From the NCBI GenBank assembly GCA_009823505.1, contig VZQC01009572.1:1141070-1205069 (forward strand): DNA of 64,000 bases, given 5' to 3'. Origin of the DNA: Rhizomys pruinosus. Its lineage: Eukaryota; Chordata; Mammalia; Rodentia; Spalacidae. Every line of letters starts with the position of its first letter. Positions within the stretch are counted from its first letter, which is position 1. Shown here one piece after another: positions 22,701 through 34,443 of the stretch. Under the pieces are notes generated by a model. It had not been told where the DNA came from, did not search any database, and worked only from the letters and a program-made list of their open reading frames with translations. Position numbers and translations under genes: made by a program.

Positions 22701-23970
22701 AGAGAGGTACAGGTGTCAGACTGGGATTGGGTCAGAGGTCCCAAATATCAGTCTTGGATGGCTCCTTGCATATGTACATGATGACTGAAAAGCAATATGA
22801 GATTTAAGAATAGACCCATCCATATTTTTCTTCTTTTCATTAATTAAATATTTTAATACCAGTATTATGCTGAGTCTAAACATGTTAGTTACACACAAGA
22901 CAGCTCTCATTGAATAAGCTTTAGACACTGGGAATGCAGATTGTCATTGCTACATTTCTCCTAGTATTGACTCGGACTTGATGAAACTCATATTTTTCCT
23001 AAGATTTGATATTATAGAAAGAAAATGCCTCAAGCCAGAAGGCATATTTCAGAAAAAAATAGAAGCATTTTGGAAAATGGTAGCATCTGAGTGGTTTCTA
23101 AAGTGGCTACACTGAGAGGTAGGGTTAGGCCCATTTTATAACACTCTATCAGATGCTTTCAGAGATGCTTGGATAGATACTGAGGACTTACATAGTCACT
23201 CATCCATTCAGAACATGTAGGGAGTGTGCATTGCTGTGAGCACTGGAGATACAGAAGCAACCAAGATAGGAATGGAATGATCCCTACCCCCATAGAAAAT
23301 ATGTAGAAGAAAAATAAACAAGCAAAGCAAGATATAAAATAATTATAGATTAGGGTGCCTTTTGTTAAGGAAATGAACGATCTACAGAATAATGGCTAGA
23401 GGAGGAACTCCACATTATTTAGGGAGAAGCTTTATGAAAAATCAAAGGATGGAAAGAAGCCAAACATGAAAAGAACCAGGCTTACTAAGACACTGAGATG
23501 GCTTGAAAGTCTTAGAAACTGTGGATAGTATTGAAGAAAATAGGCATGAAACCCATAGCTAACATTACACAAAACTAACCGACTGAAAGTGTTACTGGAG
23601 CTGTTAGGATCTCAAGCTGTCCACAAGAGAGCCCTTGACCAGTCCTTCTCACACCACCTCTTGGCTTATGAAGCCCCCTGCATGTTTCCTTATTTGTTCC
23701 CTTGTGTGATATTCACTGATTTATTCTAAGAAGAAATGCTCAATAAACACTCGCTAAGTGAATGTCAAGATCCATGAATGGAAAAATGTTAGTAAGCGAC
23801 ATTAGGCTCTTAGCTTTAGGCAATAAAAAAAGGTCTTAATAAGGAGTATTGCTCTTAGATACGAGTGAAATGTCCAAGTTCATTTTAAGTCCAGAAAAAA
23901 ATTGACTGTTTTTAAACTTTTATCGCCATAAGCTCATTACACAGAAAATATTTCAATTCAGAGAGCACAC
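22701..23970. other. Intergenic, possible ancient repeat remnants
   Basis: About 23200-23330 has gagcactggagatacagaag then aataaacaagcaaag, a phrase typical of ancient mammalian repeats, but I could not assign a family. No gene. Confidence 0.4.
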
Positions 23971-23978
23971 TAAACCTT

Positions 23979-24217
23979 CGGCCTAGCAGTTGAGAGCGCC
24001 GACCGCTCTTGCAGAGGACCCGGGTTCGATCCCCAGCACCCACAGGGCGGCTGAGAACCGTCTGAAACTCCAATTCCAGGAGAACTCCAGTTCCAGGGGA
24101 ATCCGACGCCCTCTTCTGACCTCCGCGGCATTGCACGACACGGGTGCACAAACTTGCACGCAGACAATACATTCACACATACAGAAATAAATAAAATTAA
24201 AAAAATAAATAAATAAA
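23979..24217 (+). mobile_element. B3-like SINE, long form, slightly 5'-truncated
   Basis: It begins at cggcctagcag, lacking the ggggctggagaga head, but is otherwise complete and CpG-rich. A short target duplication taaacctt lies at 23971-23978 and 24218-24225. The 17-bp duplication is present. Confidence 0.9.
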
Positions 24218-24231
24218 TAAACCTTAAATAG

Positions 24232-24303
24232 TAAAAACTAAATGGAAACATAGTAAAACTAAGTAAAAAAAAAAAAAACTTAGTAAAACTAAATGGAAAC
24301 ATC
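24232..24303. repeat. Small A-rich direct repeats
   Basis: The phrase actaaatggaaacat occurs twice, flanking a poly(A)-containing spacer with two agtaaaactaa-type units. It looks like local slippage or a degraded retroposon tail. Confidence 0.7.
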
Positions 24304-24461
24304 AGGATCCTGAATCTTGGAAAACAACCTTAGGAGAAAGAACTATATGAAGTATAAAGTTACTGACAAGTTACTGACAAGATGCTGACCTGAAGAGACT
24401 GAGAGGGTAGTAGAGGCTGACGACCCAGAGACTCTAATGATGTCCTTCTGACTTTTGTTAC

Positions 24462-24527
24462 TAGAGCGCCCAGCTAGCATGCCTAGGAGGCCCTGAGTTC
24501 AAATCTTAACACCACCAAAAAAAAATC
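24462..24527 (+). mobile_element. ID SINE fragment
   Basis: The right part of an ID element: gctagcatgcctaggaggcc, then ctgagttcaaatc and an A-rich tail. Confidence 0.6.
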
Positions 24528-25317
24528 TTTAATAAATTTGGTCATCTCATTATGATTCTTCTACATTGACAGCAAAACCCAAACTAACACTTTCAGTTGT
24601 TATACTCTCATCTTGTGTTTTGGCACATGACTTGTTTAAATGATGTTTATCAAGTTTCAAATGTTATAAAGCAGCTTCCAAACATTTCATCTCCCCCCTG
24701 AATGATTCCTCAAGCCCATTTACAGTTAATCTAGGTTCCTAGTCCAATTAAGGCCAGCAGCATTCTAATTCTTTAATTTCCCTGTTCTGGACTTTTCCTA
24801 TAAATGTAATCACATAGTATGGGTTCATAATTGTACAATGTATGCTCTTCCACAAAGCCTGTCTTCAACATTTAGCCATTATATACAATGTATAAGTACT
24901 TCTTTATATTAGTTGATGAATAATATTTAATTACTTGTATCTATCACTTATGTCTACTAACTAACTGACATTTAGATTCCTATGAATGTTTAAATACAAG
25001 TTTTTGTGTGGAATTGTTTTTATTTCTCTTGCATCGATGCCTAGAGGAGGATCTGCTGGCTTGCATGGTAGTTTTATATTTAACTTTTTGAGAAACTTGA
25101 AAACTGCTTATGGAAATGGCTACAGCATTTTTACATTCTCACCAGCAATGTATAAATGTTCTTGCTTCTTTACATTCTCATGATTGTAATAAATTTACTA
25201 CAACTGTTCCAGTGACCATGACATAGGTATTGCATTGTGGTTTTAATTCACATTTTCTATAATGGAAAATGACATTGAGAACTTTTTTCATGTGCTTAAT
25301 AGCCATTTCTGATGTTT

Positions 25318-25475
25318 TGTTTTATCTTTTGAGAAAAGGTCTTACTTTTTAGGCCAGGCTATCCTTTTTTTTTTTTTTTTTTTTTTTAGTCAGGATAGCC
25401 TTTAACTTTTGAAAGTTCTACCTCGGCTGCCCAAGTGCAGAGCTTACAAACCATGAGCCACCGTCCCCAGCCAGC
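25318..25475 (-). mobile_element. B1-like SINE broken by a poly-T tract
   Basis: Diverged reverse B1 pieces lie on both sides of a T23 run at about 25365-25388. It sits in the L1M. Confidence 0.55.
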
Positions 25476-25534
25476 CCCATCTGTTCATATTTTTACCCAA
25501 ATTTTCACTGGGTTCTCTGACTCAATTGAGTTTT

Positions 25535-25582
25535 TGTTTTGTTTTTTTTTTTTTTTTTTGGTGTTTTCGAGACAGGGTTTTA
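25535..25582 (-). mobile_element. B1 fragment, tail end only
   Basis: A poly-T run is followed by ggtgttttcgagacagggtt, the reversed 3' end of a B1. The rest is absent, so the copy is heavily 5'-truncated. Confidence 0.7.
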
Positions 25583-25751
25583 AGAGCTCTTTGTAAAACT
25601 TGGATGTGATATTTTATCAGATATATGTGTTCTTCCAATCTATTGCCTTTTTTATTTCACTGGTTATTTGAAGTGCAATTAAAAAATTTCCTGAACATCA
25701 GTTTGTTATTTATTTTATGGGTTTTTCATTTGGTGAAAGAAATCTCTGCCT

Positions 25752-25967
25752 AGGGGGCTCAGCAGTTAAGAGCACTGGCTGCTCTTGCACAGGTCCTGGG
25801 CTCAATTTCCAGAACTCACATGGCAGCTATCATCCATAACTCCAGTTCCAGGAGATCTGATGCCCTCTTCTGACCTCTGCAGACATTGTACAATATGGAT
25901 GCACTTAACACCTATGCAGGCAATACACTCATACATATAAATAAATAATTTTTGAAAAAAATTAAAA
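25752..25967 (+). mobile_element. B3-like SINE
   Basis: It starts at agggggctcagcagttaag (the gagagat part of the head is deleted). Target duplications gaaatctctgcct (25739-25751) and gaactctctgcct (25968-25980) differ at one base. Confidence 0.9.
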
Positions 25968-26784
25968 GAACTCTCTGCCTGTCCCAAAGTCTCAAAGATT
26001 TTCTCCTATGTTTTATTCTAAAAGTTTTTGTTATTTTAGGTTAAGTCTGATGTTATGTATGTCAAGAGGTGGGATAGAACAGTCATTATTTTGAGAATGG
26101 TTATTAGATTGCTCTAATACTATCTGTAGAAGAGATTATACTTTCTCTAATGAATTTCCTTGACATATTTGTCAAATGCCAATTCACTATACAGGTTATT
26201 TCCACTCATGTCATTGTGTTCCATTGATCTATCTTTATGCCAATACCACAATGTCTTGATAACTATAAGTTTTGAATTGGGGCCTGAAAGTCCCCTAACT
26301 TTGTCTTTTTCAAAAATTGTTTTGACTATTCTAGGTATTTTGCATTTTCATATAAATTTTAAGGAATACTTTTAATATACTTAAAAATATAGCCAGAGTT
26401 TTGATAGGGATTGCATTAAATTCCTAGCCTAACTACTAGATAATTTCTGTCTTAGTAATATCAAATCTCTTAATCCACAAACATGGACTATAACTAGAAC
26501 ATCTTTCCACTTAAAAGTCAGATGTTCTTTAACTGCTATCCTGAAAGATTTATAATCCCAATGTAAAGTCTTATACTTATTTTGTCAGAATTTTTTTCCC
26601 CAAGAAATTCTTTTTGCTGCTGCTTTCAATAGAAAAAAGTATTTTCTATTTTCTAATTTGCCATTGCATCAAAATGCAATAGTAATTTTTTTTAGTTTGC
26701 ACACATTGCTCTGCAGCTTTTTTATTTGTTTTGGTACGGAATTCATACGCACCACAAAAGATTTAATTTAAAAATGTATTAGAC

Positions 26785-26925
26785 AGTACCGGGTATAGTA
26801 ACACATACCCTTAAACCTAGGACTTTGGGAAGCAGAGGCAGGTGACTCTCTATGAGATCAAGGCCAGCCTGGTCTGCATAGTAAATTCCAGGCCAGTAGG
26901 GGCCACAAGGAGTTCGTCTATCTGT
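26785..26925 (+). mobile_element. B1 SINE, diverged
   Basis: gggtatagtaacacatacc, agcagaggcaggtgac and ccagcctggtctgcatag are followed by a pyrimidine-rich tail. Confidence 0.8.
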
Positions 26926-27012
26926 CTGTCTGTCTGTCTCCCTCTTTTTCACTCACTTGCTCTCTCACTCTCTTAGTCTCTCACTCTCACTTGCTCTGTT
27001 GATCTCTCTCAC
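26926..27012. repeat. Pyrimidine-rich microsatellite (TCTG/CTCT)
   Basis: Imperfect TCTG units pass into CTCT/CACT units directly after the B1. Confidence 0.85.
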
Positions 27013-27319
27013 AAAGCATTATACAATAGTTGTTAATAACTTCATGGAGTTGTGCAATCATTACCACTATTTTATTCCAGAATTTTTTCATCACCCCACA
27101 AAGAAGCCGTGTCATTCCCATCCTCCCCTACCTCGAGTCCATCTACTTTCTGACTCTATAGAATTGCCTATCCTAAGCATATAATATACATATAATCATC
27201 TAATACTTTGGATTTTTTCACTTAGTGTAATGTTCTTAAGTTTCATCTTGTAGTGTGTAACAATACTTGACTTATTTTTATATTGAATATTCCATTATAT
27301 CACTTGTGATTTGGTTTTT

Positions 27320-27502
27320 TTTTGTTTGTTTGTTTGGTTTTTTTTTTTTTTTTTTTTTTTTTTTATTGGTCTTTTCGAGACAGGGTCTCCCTGTAGCCCC
27401 AGCTGTCCTGGAACTCACTCTGTAGACCAAGCTGGCCTTGAACTCACAAAGATCCGATTCCTTCTGCCTCCCCAGTGCTAGGATTAAAGGCGTATGCCAC
27501 CA
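27320..27502 (-). mobile_element. B1 SINE
   Basis: A long T run (the reversed tail) is followed by complete reverse B1 to ggcgtatgccacc. It interrupts the L1M. Confidence 0.92.
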
Positions 27503-27605
27503 GTGATTTATTATTTATTGGACATTAATTCATTCCCACTTTTAAGTTAATATGATTAACACAGCTAGTTATCATTTATCCATTTTTATGTGGCTATATA
27601 TTTTC

Positions 27606-27859
27606 TTTTCTTTTTTTTAATTTTTTTTTTTTATTTCTGTATGTGTATCAATGTACTATTTGCATGCAAGTCTGTGCACCCGTGTCGTGCAATGCCGCGG
27701 AGGTCAGAAGAGGGTCTCGGATTCCCCCTGGAGCTGGAATTCTCCTGGAATTGGAGTTTCAGACGGCTCTCGGCCGCCATGTGGGTGCTGGGGATCGAAC
27801 CCGGGTCCTCTACAAGAGCGGTCAGCGCTCTTAACCGCTAGGCCATCTCTCCAGCCCCC
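27606..27859 (-). mobile_element. B3-like SINE, long form, CpG-rich
   Basis: A perfect 16-bp target duplication gtggctatatattttc lies at 27590-27605 and 27860-27875. The 17-bp internal duplication and many CpGs are kept. Confidence 0.96.
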
Positions 27860-28202
27860 GTGGCTATATATTTTCAATTGAGTATATATTGAGTAGAAAT
27901 AAAAGAGAAAATAACAATTGTGACAAAAATGATGAAAGAGGACAAATTATATTATTGTTTGAAATTTTTAGTGCTTCTCCTCAACAGAAGATTATATGTC
28001 TCTTCTTAGTGACATCATTCCTTCATGTGGCTTCCTTTTGCAGTAATCCATAAGAAACTACATGTGCTGGTTTCAAGTAGAAGTATGGTCCTACAACTTT
28101 GTTTTCCTTTACTGTGAGTGGCCACATTCTAGGTAGGGCCTGATCCCACAACACATGAAAACAATAAATGGAGCTACAATTAACCAATGTAAGAAATGAC
28201 AT

Positions 28203-28268
28203 AAGATTATGAGATAAAACTTCATGGTTTTGATAAAGATTATGAGATAAAACTTCATGGTTTTGATA
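28203..28268. repeat. Perfect 33-bp tandem duplication
   Basis: The unit at 28203-28235 (aagattatgagataaaac through ttttgata) is repeated exactly at 28236-28268. Perfect identity suggests a recent event. Confidence 0.97.
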
Positions 28269-29117
28269 TTCTGAGATAGAAGTTGATTTGTTCCCATAGC
28301 ATAAATCTCCTCAACTGACTGAAACAATGCTTGCAATTAGTACTGACTTTCTCTTCTTTAAATACATTAGGGAGGCCATGACATCTAAATGAAAACTATT
28401 TCCTTAACAAAATTTAATTCAAAAGTCTATAACATTAGTAAAAGACTTCTTTTAGGAAAAGATCTGGCACAACTCTTATCTGCCTGTCTAAATCTATGTA
28501 AATTAGTATCAGCTTTCTTACTTAAAATATGTAAAGTTCCAACATGTGAATAAGAGATGTGATTATCCTAATATTCACTAGAGAACTGGTCACTCCAAAC
28601 ATACTCAGGTTTAATTTACACTGTAACAGACAAGCCCTGTATAATCTAACTCATATTTGCATGTCTCCTCAAATTAAAATAATTTGTTATAGATTAAAAA
28701 GCAAAAATGCACCCTCTGGGTTTCTTTTATTGGAATGGTTTTTAATATCATATACTGAATACTTTTTATAAATGAGGAATCTTGTAAATTAAATCCATTC
28801 AATTCTCAGCATGCTGCAACTAACTACAATTATTTGAAGTAGAAAGGAAGACCAGCTACCTATCACAATATACATTTCAGTTGAATATAGCAACAAAAGT
28901 GCTAGAGTGTTAATGGAAGATTTTGGGTATATATCAACTTGTAATAAAAATCAAAACAAATACATTTCATATACTATAGAATTAACACTTTTTATGACAA
29001 TGGCTGAATGTTCTTACATATTGAAAAGTTTAGCTAGGGTTATATTACAGTTTTAAAGAAAATCATTGTTCCAACACTTATTCTCATGTTTATAAATACA
29101 AATGCTTTCTGGAAAAC
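28269..29117. other. Intergenic, no feature seen
   Basis: AT-rich, apparently unique. Confidence 0.5.
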
Positions 29118-29264
29118 TAAAAAAATATATATATATTTTATATATTTTTATATATAAAATATATATTATATATATATTATATTATAAAACAATGATAGCT
29201 TTTAAAATGAAAAAAAAAAAAAAAAAAAATTATTTATTATATATTTTTAATTTATATATTTAAA
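29118..29264. repeat. AT-rich low-complexity tract
   Basis: Alternating TA runs with short palindromes (29123-29190), a poly(A) run of about 20 (29210-29229), and a further AT block. Confidence 0.95.
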
Positions 29265-29872
29265 AAGGCCCAAACAAGCCAAGGAAAGAAGATATGTCAG
29301 AGAAAGAAAACTAAAAGCTTGAACAATTCAGTTTAAAGTAACTTAATTCTGATCCCATATCGAGTAGCAGATCGCCTGAGCGATGTCATGATTAAATTTT
29401 TGTTCTGTGGAAATCTGAACCCTGTTTACAATGTTACAATTATATTATCTAAATATAGCTACCATTAATTTTAATTTTGCTTAGTTCGTCATCATGATTA
29501 TCCATTTGCAAGAGATTTTTTTAGCCTCCTGCCTTTGCTCTGAAACTGTCAGGACAATGAAGAGTGAGACTAGGAAGAGAGGGAAGTTAAACTTGCCAGT
29601 GAAGAGCGGTACCAGTAGTTATAGAACTTCAAACATAGGCCCCAGAAAAGCCACAAAACAGCACTTGTTTGAATTTCTTGGGACCTGAACAATAATATAC
29701 TTTGAAATAATCCTATTTTGTACTTTAGATACATAAAATAAAAGTAGCTAATGATAGCAGTCGGCAAAAGATACCATTTCATTTTTCAGAAGAAATGTTT
29801 TGCCATTTTGCATATTTGGGGACAATGCTCTATCTTTCCTAACACTCATCTGTTTACACAGACATATAAACA
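29265..29872. other. Intergenic, no feature seen
   Basis: No repeat or gene recognised. Small frames on both strands lack domains. Confidence 0.5.
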
Positions 29873-29955
29873 ATTTTTTTTAAGCCAGGGTCTCCCTGCA
29901 GCCCCAAACTGGCCTGAAACTTGCTATGTAGACCAGGCTGTTCTTGATCTCACAG
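29873..29955 (-). mobile_element. B1 SINE fragment
   Basis: Reverse B1 3' part with ccagggtctccctgcagccc and tatgtagaccaggctg. The head end is truncated. A likely target duplication of the form ACATA(T)AAACAA lies on both sides. Confidence 0.8.
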
Positions 29956-30399
29956 AGATACATAAACAAGTTTTACACATTCTATAAGGTATGACCCCTC
30001 CATTAAGAGGCCTCAATTTTACTTCTTACAACATTGTTCAGGAAATACCACTTTTCTCAGTTTAGGTTTATCTTATACTGTATGATGTTCAGCTGATTTG
30101 TAAAATAGAGATTTAATTAGTTATCTGCCTCTGTCTCTCAGGAAGGCCAGGAGGATCTAAGTCTTGAGTTAATTTTAGTTCCTTAATTCTAAACTACAGT
30201 GTTGACTGTTGCATGCCATACCTAATGCAGTGTCTGATCTAGCAGCTCTCAAATAACTGCTTTTAGATAAAGAACTATTCCTACAGAATACTTCTGAATA
30301 GCAGGTGGGACAAACAAGAAGAGTTTCAGGTAAAAGTGAGAAGTACCTGTTTTGAAACTGAAGGAAATTCAAAAGTATAAGCATAAGCACTGGGTGGTT
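29956..30399. other. Intergenic, no feature seen
   Basis: No repeat or gene recognised. Confidence 0.5.
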
Positions 30400-30908
30400 A
30401 AGAGGGAGGCACTGACCAAAAAGAAAGCAGGTGTTGCTATTTTAATATCACACAAAATAGACTTCAAAGCAAAAGAAATCAGAAGAGACAAATAAGCCAT
30501 TACATTTTTATCAAAGGAACAATTCACCAAGAAGATTTCACAATTATGAATATATATGCACCAAATTCTGGTGCACCAAACTTTATAAAGACAATTCTCC
30601 AGGACCACAAGTCACACACCAACCACAGTACACTCATAGTAGGGGACTCCAATACCCCACTGAGCCCTTTGGACAGGTCAACAGGACAAAGATAAACAGA
30701 GAGACATCTGAACTGAACGATATGATACACCAAATGGACCTCACAGACATCTACCAAACATTCCACCCTAATACCAGAGAATACACTTTCTGAGAATGCA
30801 CCCCACGAAACATTCTCCAAAATCGATCACATACTGGGACACAGAAGAAACCTCTACAAATACAAAAAGATTGAAATAATTTCATGCATCCTGTCAGACC
30901 ACAGTGCA

Positions 30909-32663
30909 ATGAAGCTCAACATCAACACCAGGACAAGCCCTCCTGCCTACAAGAACACATGGAGACTAAACAACACACTCTTGAATAATGAATGGGTCAA
31001 GGAAGAGATAAAGAAAGAAATAAAAACATTCCTGGAACTGAATGACAATGACAATACAACACAACAAAACTTATGGGATACCTTAAAAGCAGTCCTAAGA
31101 GGGAAATTTATAGCCCTGGGTGCCTACATTAGAAAAACAGAAAGAGCACAAGTGAATGATCTAACACTACAGCTAAAAGCACTTGAGAGGCAACAACAGA
31201 TGAACCCTAAACGCAACAGACAGGAAGAAATAACAAAAATCAGAGCAGAAATCAATGAAATAGAAACAAAGAAAACAATACAAAAAATCAATGAAGCCAA
31301 AAGTTGGTTCTTTGAAAGAATAAACAAGATAGACAGACCTCTAGCCCAGTTAACAAAAAGAAAGAAGGAACAACTCCAAATCAATACAATCTGTGATGAA
31401 AAGGGAAATATCACAACGGACAAGGAAAAGATCAAGAAAATTATATGGGAATATTACAAGAACCTATATTCTACCAAGTTTGAAAATCTAGAAGAAATGG
31501 ATGAATATCTGAAATCTTGGGAATCACCAAAGCTTGGCCAAGAGGAGACCAGCAGCTTAAACAGACCCATAACATATGAAGAAATAGAGGATGTAGTAAG
31601 AAGCCTCCCAACTAAAAAAAGCCCAGGCCCAGACGGTTTCACAGCAGAATTCTATAAAACATTTCAAAAAGACCTACAACCATTATTTCTGAAACTGTTT
31701 AGAAGTATACAATCAGAGGGAATTCTCCCAAATTCCTTCTATGAAGCCAACATCACTCTATTACCAAAACCAGGCAAAGATCCAACTAAAAAGGAGAATT
31801 ATAGACCCATCTCCCTCATGAACACAGATGCCAAAATTCTAAACAGAATACTGGCAAATCGCATACAGACCCACATCAAGAAGATCATCCATCATGACCA
31901 AGTTGGATTCATACCAGAGATGCAGGGATGGTTCAACATACGAAAATCAATAAACATCATCAAACACATAAACGGAATCAAAGACAAAAACCACACCATC
32001 ATCTCAATTGATGCTGAAAAAGCCTTTGACAAAATCCAGCATCCCTTCATGCTTAAAGTCCTAGAAGGAATTGGATTGGAGGGATCATTCCTCAATGTAA
32101 TCAAAGCCATATACAGGAAACCCACAGCCAATATCATCCTAAATGGGGAAATGACAGAAACATTCCCTTTAAAGGTAGGAACTCGGCAAGGCTGCCCCCT
32201 GTCACCACTCCTCTTCAATATAGTGCTTGAAACACTTGCTAGAGCAATAAGGCAAGAAAAGGATATTAAAGGAGTACTAATTGGAAAAGAGGAAGTCAAA
32301 CTATCCCTATTTGCTGATGATATGATTGTTTACTTAAGGGATGCTAAAAACTCCACCAGAAAACTCCTAGAAATGATTAACAGCTTCAGCAAAGTGGCAG
32401 GATACAAAATTAACCTAAAAAAATCAGTGGCCTTTCTTTACACCAACAACAAGCAACTGGAGAAGGAATTCAAGGAGACCTTCCCACTCACAATAGCCTC
32501 AAAAACAATAAAATACCTAGGAACAAACCTAACCAAAGACACCAAAGATCTCTACAACAAAAATTTTAAACCCTTAAAGAAAGAAATTGAAGAAGACATC
32601 AGAAGATGGAAAAACTTCCCATGCTCATGGATTGGGAAAATTAACATAGTAAAATTGTCCATT
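30909..32663 (+). pseudogene. L1 ORF2 reverse-transcriptase segment, disrupted
   Basis: 585 codons of L1 ORF2 remain open here before the LTR begins. The reading frame then runs 56 more codons into LTR sequence and stops at 32834. ORF2p nicks DNA and reverse-transcribes L1 RNA. Visible motifs are a charged linker region (residues 1-200), [12 protein letters not shown] near residue 240, the [12 protein letters not shown] motif, and the catalytic FADD at residues 468-471 (32310-32321). Upstream endonuclease codons (30415-30908) lie in other frames with stops, so at least one frameshift exists. It belongs to the L1 element and is not a host gene. Confidence 0.95.
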
Positions 32664-33070
32664 TGTTCTAGTTTGTCTTCCATTGCTGTGACAAAACACT
32701 CTGACCAACACCAACTTGAGGAGGAAAGGGTTTATTCAGCTTACATCTCCTGGGTCACAGTTCATCACTTAGGGAGACTAAGGCAGAAACTCAGGGCAGG
32801 AACCTGGAGGCAGGAGCTGAAGCACAGGCCATAGAGGAATGCTGTTCACTGGCTTGCTCCCCTGGATCATGCCCAGCCTGCCTTCTCATACAGTACACAA
32901 CAACCTGCCCAGGGTGGCACCACTCATTGTGGGCTGGGCCCTCCTACACTGCTCGAGAATCAAGACAATATCCACAGATGTGGCCACAGGCCAATCCAAT
33001 GGAGCCAGTTCCCCAATTGAGGCTCCCTCAACCCAGGTGTGTCAAGTTGACACTAAAGCTAGCCAGCACA
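32664..33070 (-). mobile_element. Solo ERVL-MaLR-type (ORR1/MT-like) LTR inside L1 ORF2
   Basis: 407 bp, bounded by TG and CA, with the 5-bp target duplication CCATT at 32659-32663 and 33071-33075. Five bases is the size expected for this superfamily. Read on the minus strand it runs from tgtgctggctagctttagtg to ctagaaca, with an AATAAA-like poly(A)-signal area about 90 bases from its 3' end (a base change weakens it here). No internal viral genes remain, so it arose by LTR-LTR recombination or as a solo insertion. The family name is from memory. Confidence 0.88.
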
Positions 33071-33526
33071 CCATTCTACCCAAACTCTGGTATAGATTTA
33101 ACATAATCCCAATTAAAATCCCCAAGAGCTTCTTCATAGGCTTGGGAAAAAAGTCCTTAAATTCATTTGGAAAAACAAGAGACCCCAAATAGCCAAAACA
33201 ACCCTGAGTGAAAAGAGCTACACAGGGGAGATCTCTATACCAGACTTCAAACTATACTATAGGGCTATAGTCATAAAACAGCCTGGTACTGGCACAAAAA
33301 CAGACCTGCTGACCAATGGAACAAAACTGAAGACCCAAACTTGAGCATATACAATTTTAGCCATCTCATATTTGGCAAGGGGGCCAAGAAGACACAATGG
33401 AGAAAAGACAGCATCTTCAGCAAGTGGTGTTGGCAAAACTGGATCACCACTTGTAGAAGAATGAAATTAAACCCCTACCTCTTGCCCTGTACAAAAGTCA
33501 ACTCTGAATGAATTAAAGACCTCAAC

Positions 33527-34443
33527 ATGAAACCCCAAACTCTGAAGGTGATAGAAGAAAAAGTTGGCAGCAGACTACAAGACATAGGTGTAGGAAAAGA
33601 CTTCCTAAATCAGACAGCAGCTGCACAAGAATTAAGGTGGACAATTGACAAATGGGACCTCATTAAATTCAAAAGCTTCTGTACATCAAAAGAAACAATC
33701 AAGGAAGTGAAGAGAAATCCCACAGAGTGGAAGGAAACGTTCACCGCAGAAACATCTGACAAAGCATTGATTTCCAGAATATATAAACTACTCAAAAAAC
33801 AAAGAAGAAAGAAACAAATGACCCACTCAATGGATGGAGCAAAAAGCTGAACAGAGACTTCACAAGTGAGGAATTAGAGATGTCTGAGAAACACCTTAAG
33901 AAGTGTTCAACATCACTAATAATTAAGGAAATGCAAATCAAAACCACTTTAAGATATCATCTTACTCCAATAAGACTGGCTAGGATCAAGAAAACATATG
34001 ATACCAAGTGCTGGAGAGGTTGTGGGGAAAGGGGAACACTCATCCACTGCTAGTGGGAATGTAAACTCGTTTAGCCACTATGGAAAGTAGTGTGGAGAAC
34101 CCTTGGAATACTTGGAATGAACTTGCCACCCTACCCAGCCATACCACTCCTAGACATGTACCCCCAAGACTCACCCCACTGCAGAGTTACATGCACGGTC
34201 ATGTTTATTTCAGCTCTCTTCACAATAGCAAGGAGCTGGAACCAACCCAAATGCCCCTCTACTGATGAGTGGATAGAGAAAATGTGTTATATCTACACAA
34301 TGGAGTTCTATGCAGCAGTAAAGAAAGATGACATCATAAGCTTTGCAGGAAAATGGCTGGATCTAGAAGACATTATGCTGAGTGAAGTAACACAGTCCCA
34401 GAAAAACAAAGGACGAATGGTATCCCTCATCTGTGGATGCTTG
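33527..34443 (+). pseudogene. L1 ORF2 C-terminal remnant, frame-broken
   Basis: It continues the L1 after the LTR. Frames at 33527-33850 and 34090-34488 match parts of the 55351-57456 product (for example [13 protein letters not shown]), but frameshifts, a premature stop near 34053 (TAG in place of TGG) and the lost terminator break it. Confidence 0.9.

Larger units (their letters stand above)
24690..26725 (-). mobile_element. Ancient L1M-type LINE, fragmented
   Basis: Read in reverse, this is a mammalian L1 from 3' UTR into ORF2. Recognisable phrases include tttttgtgtggaattgtttt, ccagcaatgtataaatgttc, ttccattgatctatctttatgccaa (near 26220-26245) and gatagggattgcattaaatt. It is interrupted by B1 and B3-like SINEs and has no open frame of length. 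Confidence 0.75.
26735..27895 (-). mobile_element. Second ancient L1M 3' end, fragmented
   Basis: The reversed L1 3' UTR order restarts here (ggtacggaattcatacg; gagttgtgcaatcattacc; ccagaattttttcatcaccc; cttagtgtaatgttcttaag). It is therefore a copy separate from 24690-26725. It is broken by two B1s and one B3-like SINE. Confidence 0.7.

Noticed and set aside
28136..28340. CRISPR-like or satellite array
   Set aside because: Only two units of one tandem duplication, no spacers; also implausible in nuclear DNA of a rodent.
30909..32834. 641-codon reading frame as a host gene
   Set aside because: It is L1 ORF2 with 56 terminal codons from an inserted LTR.
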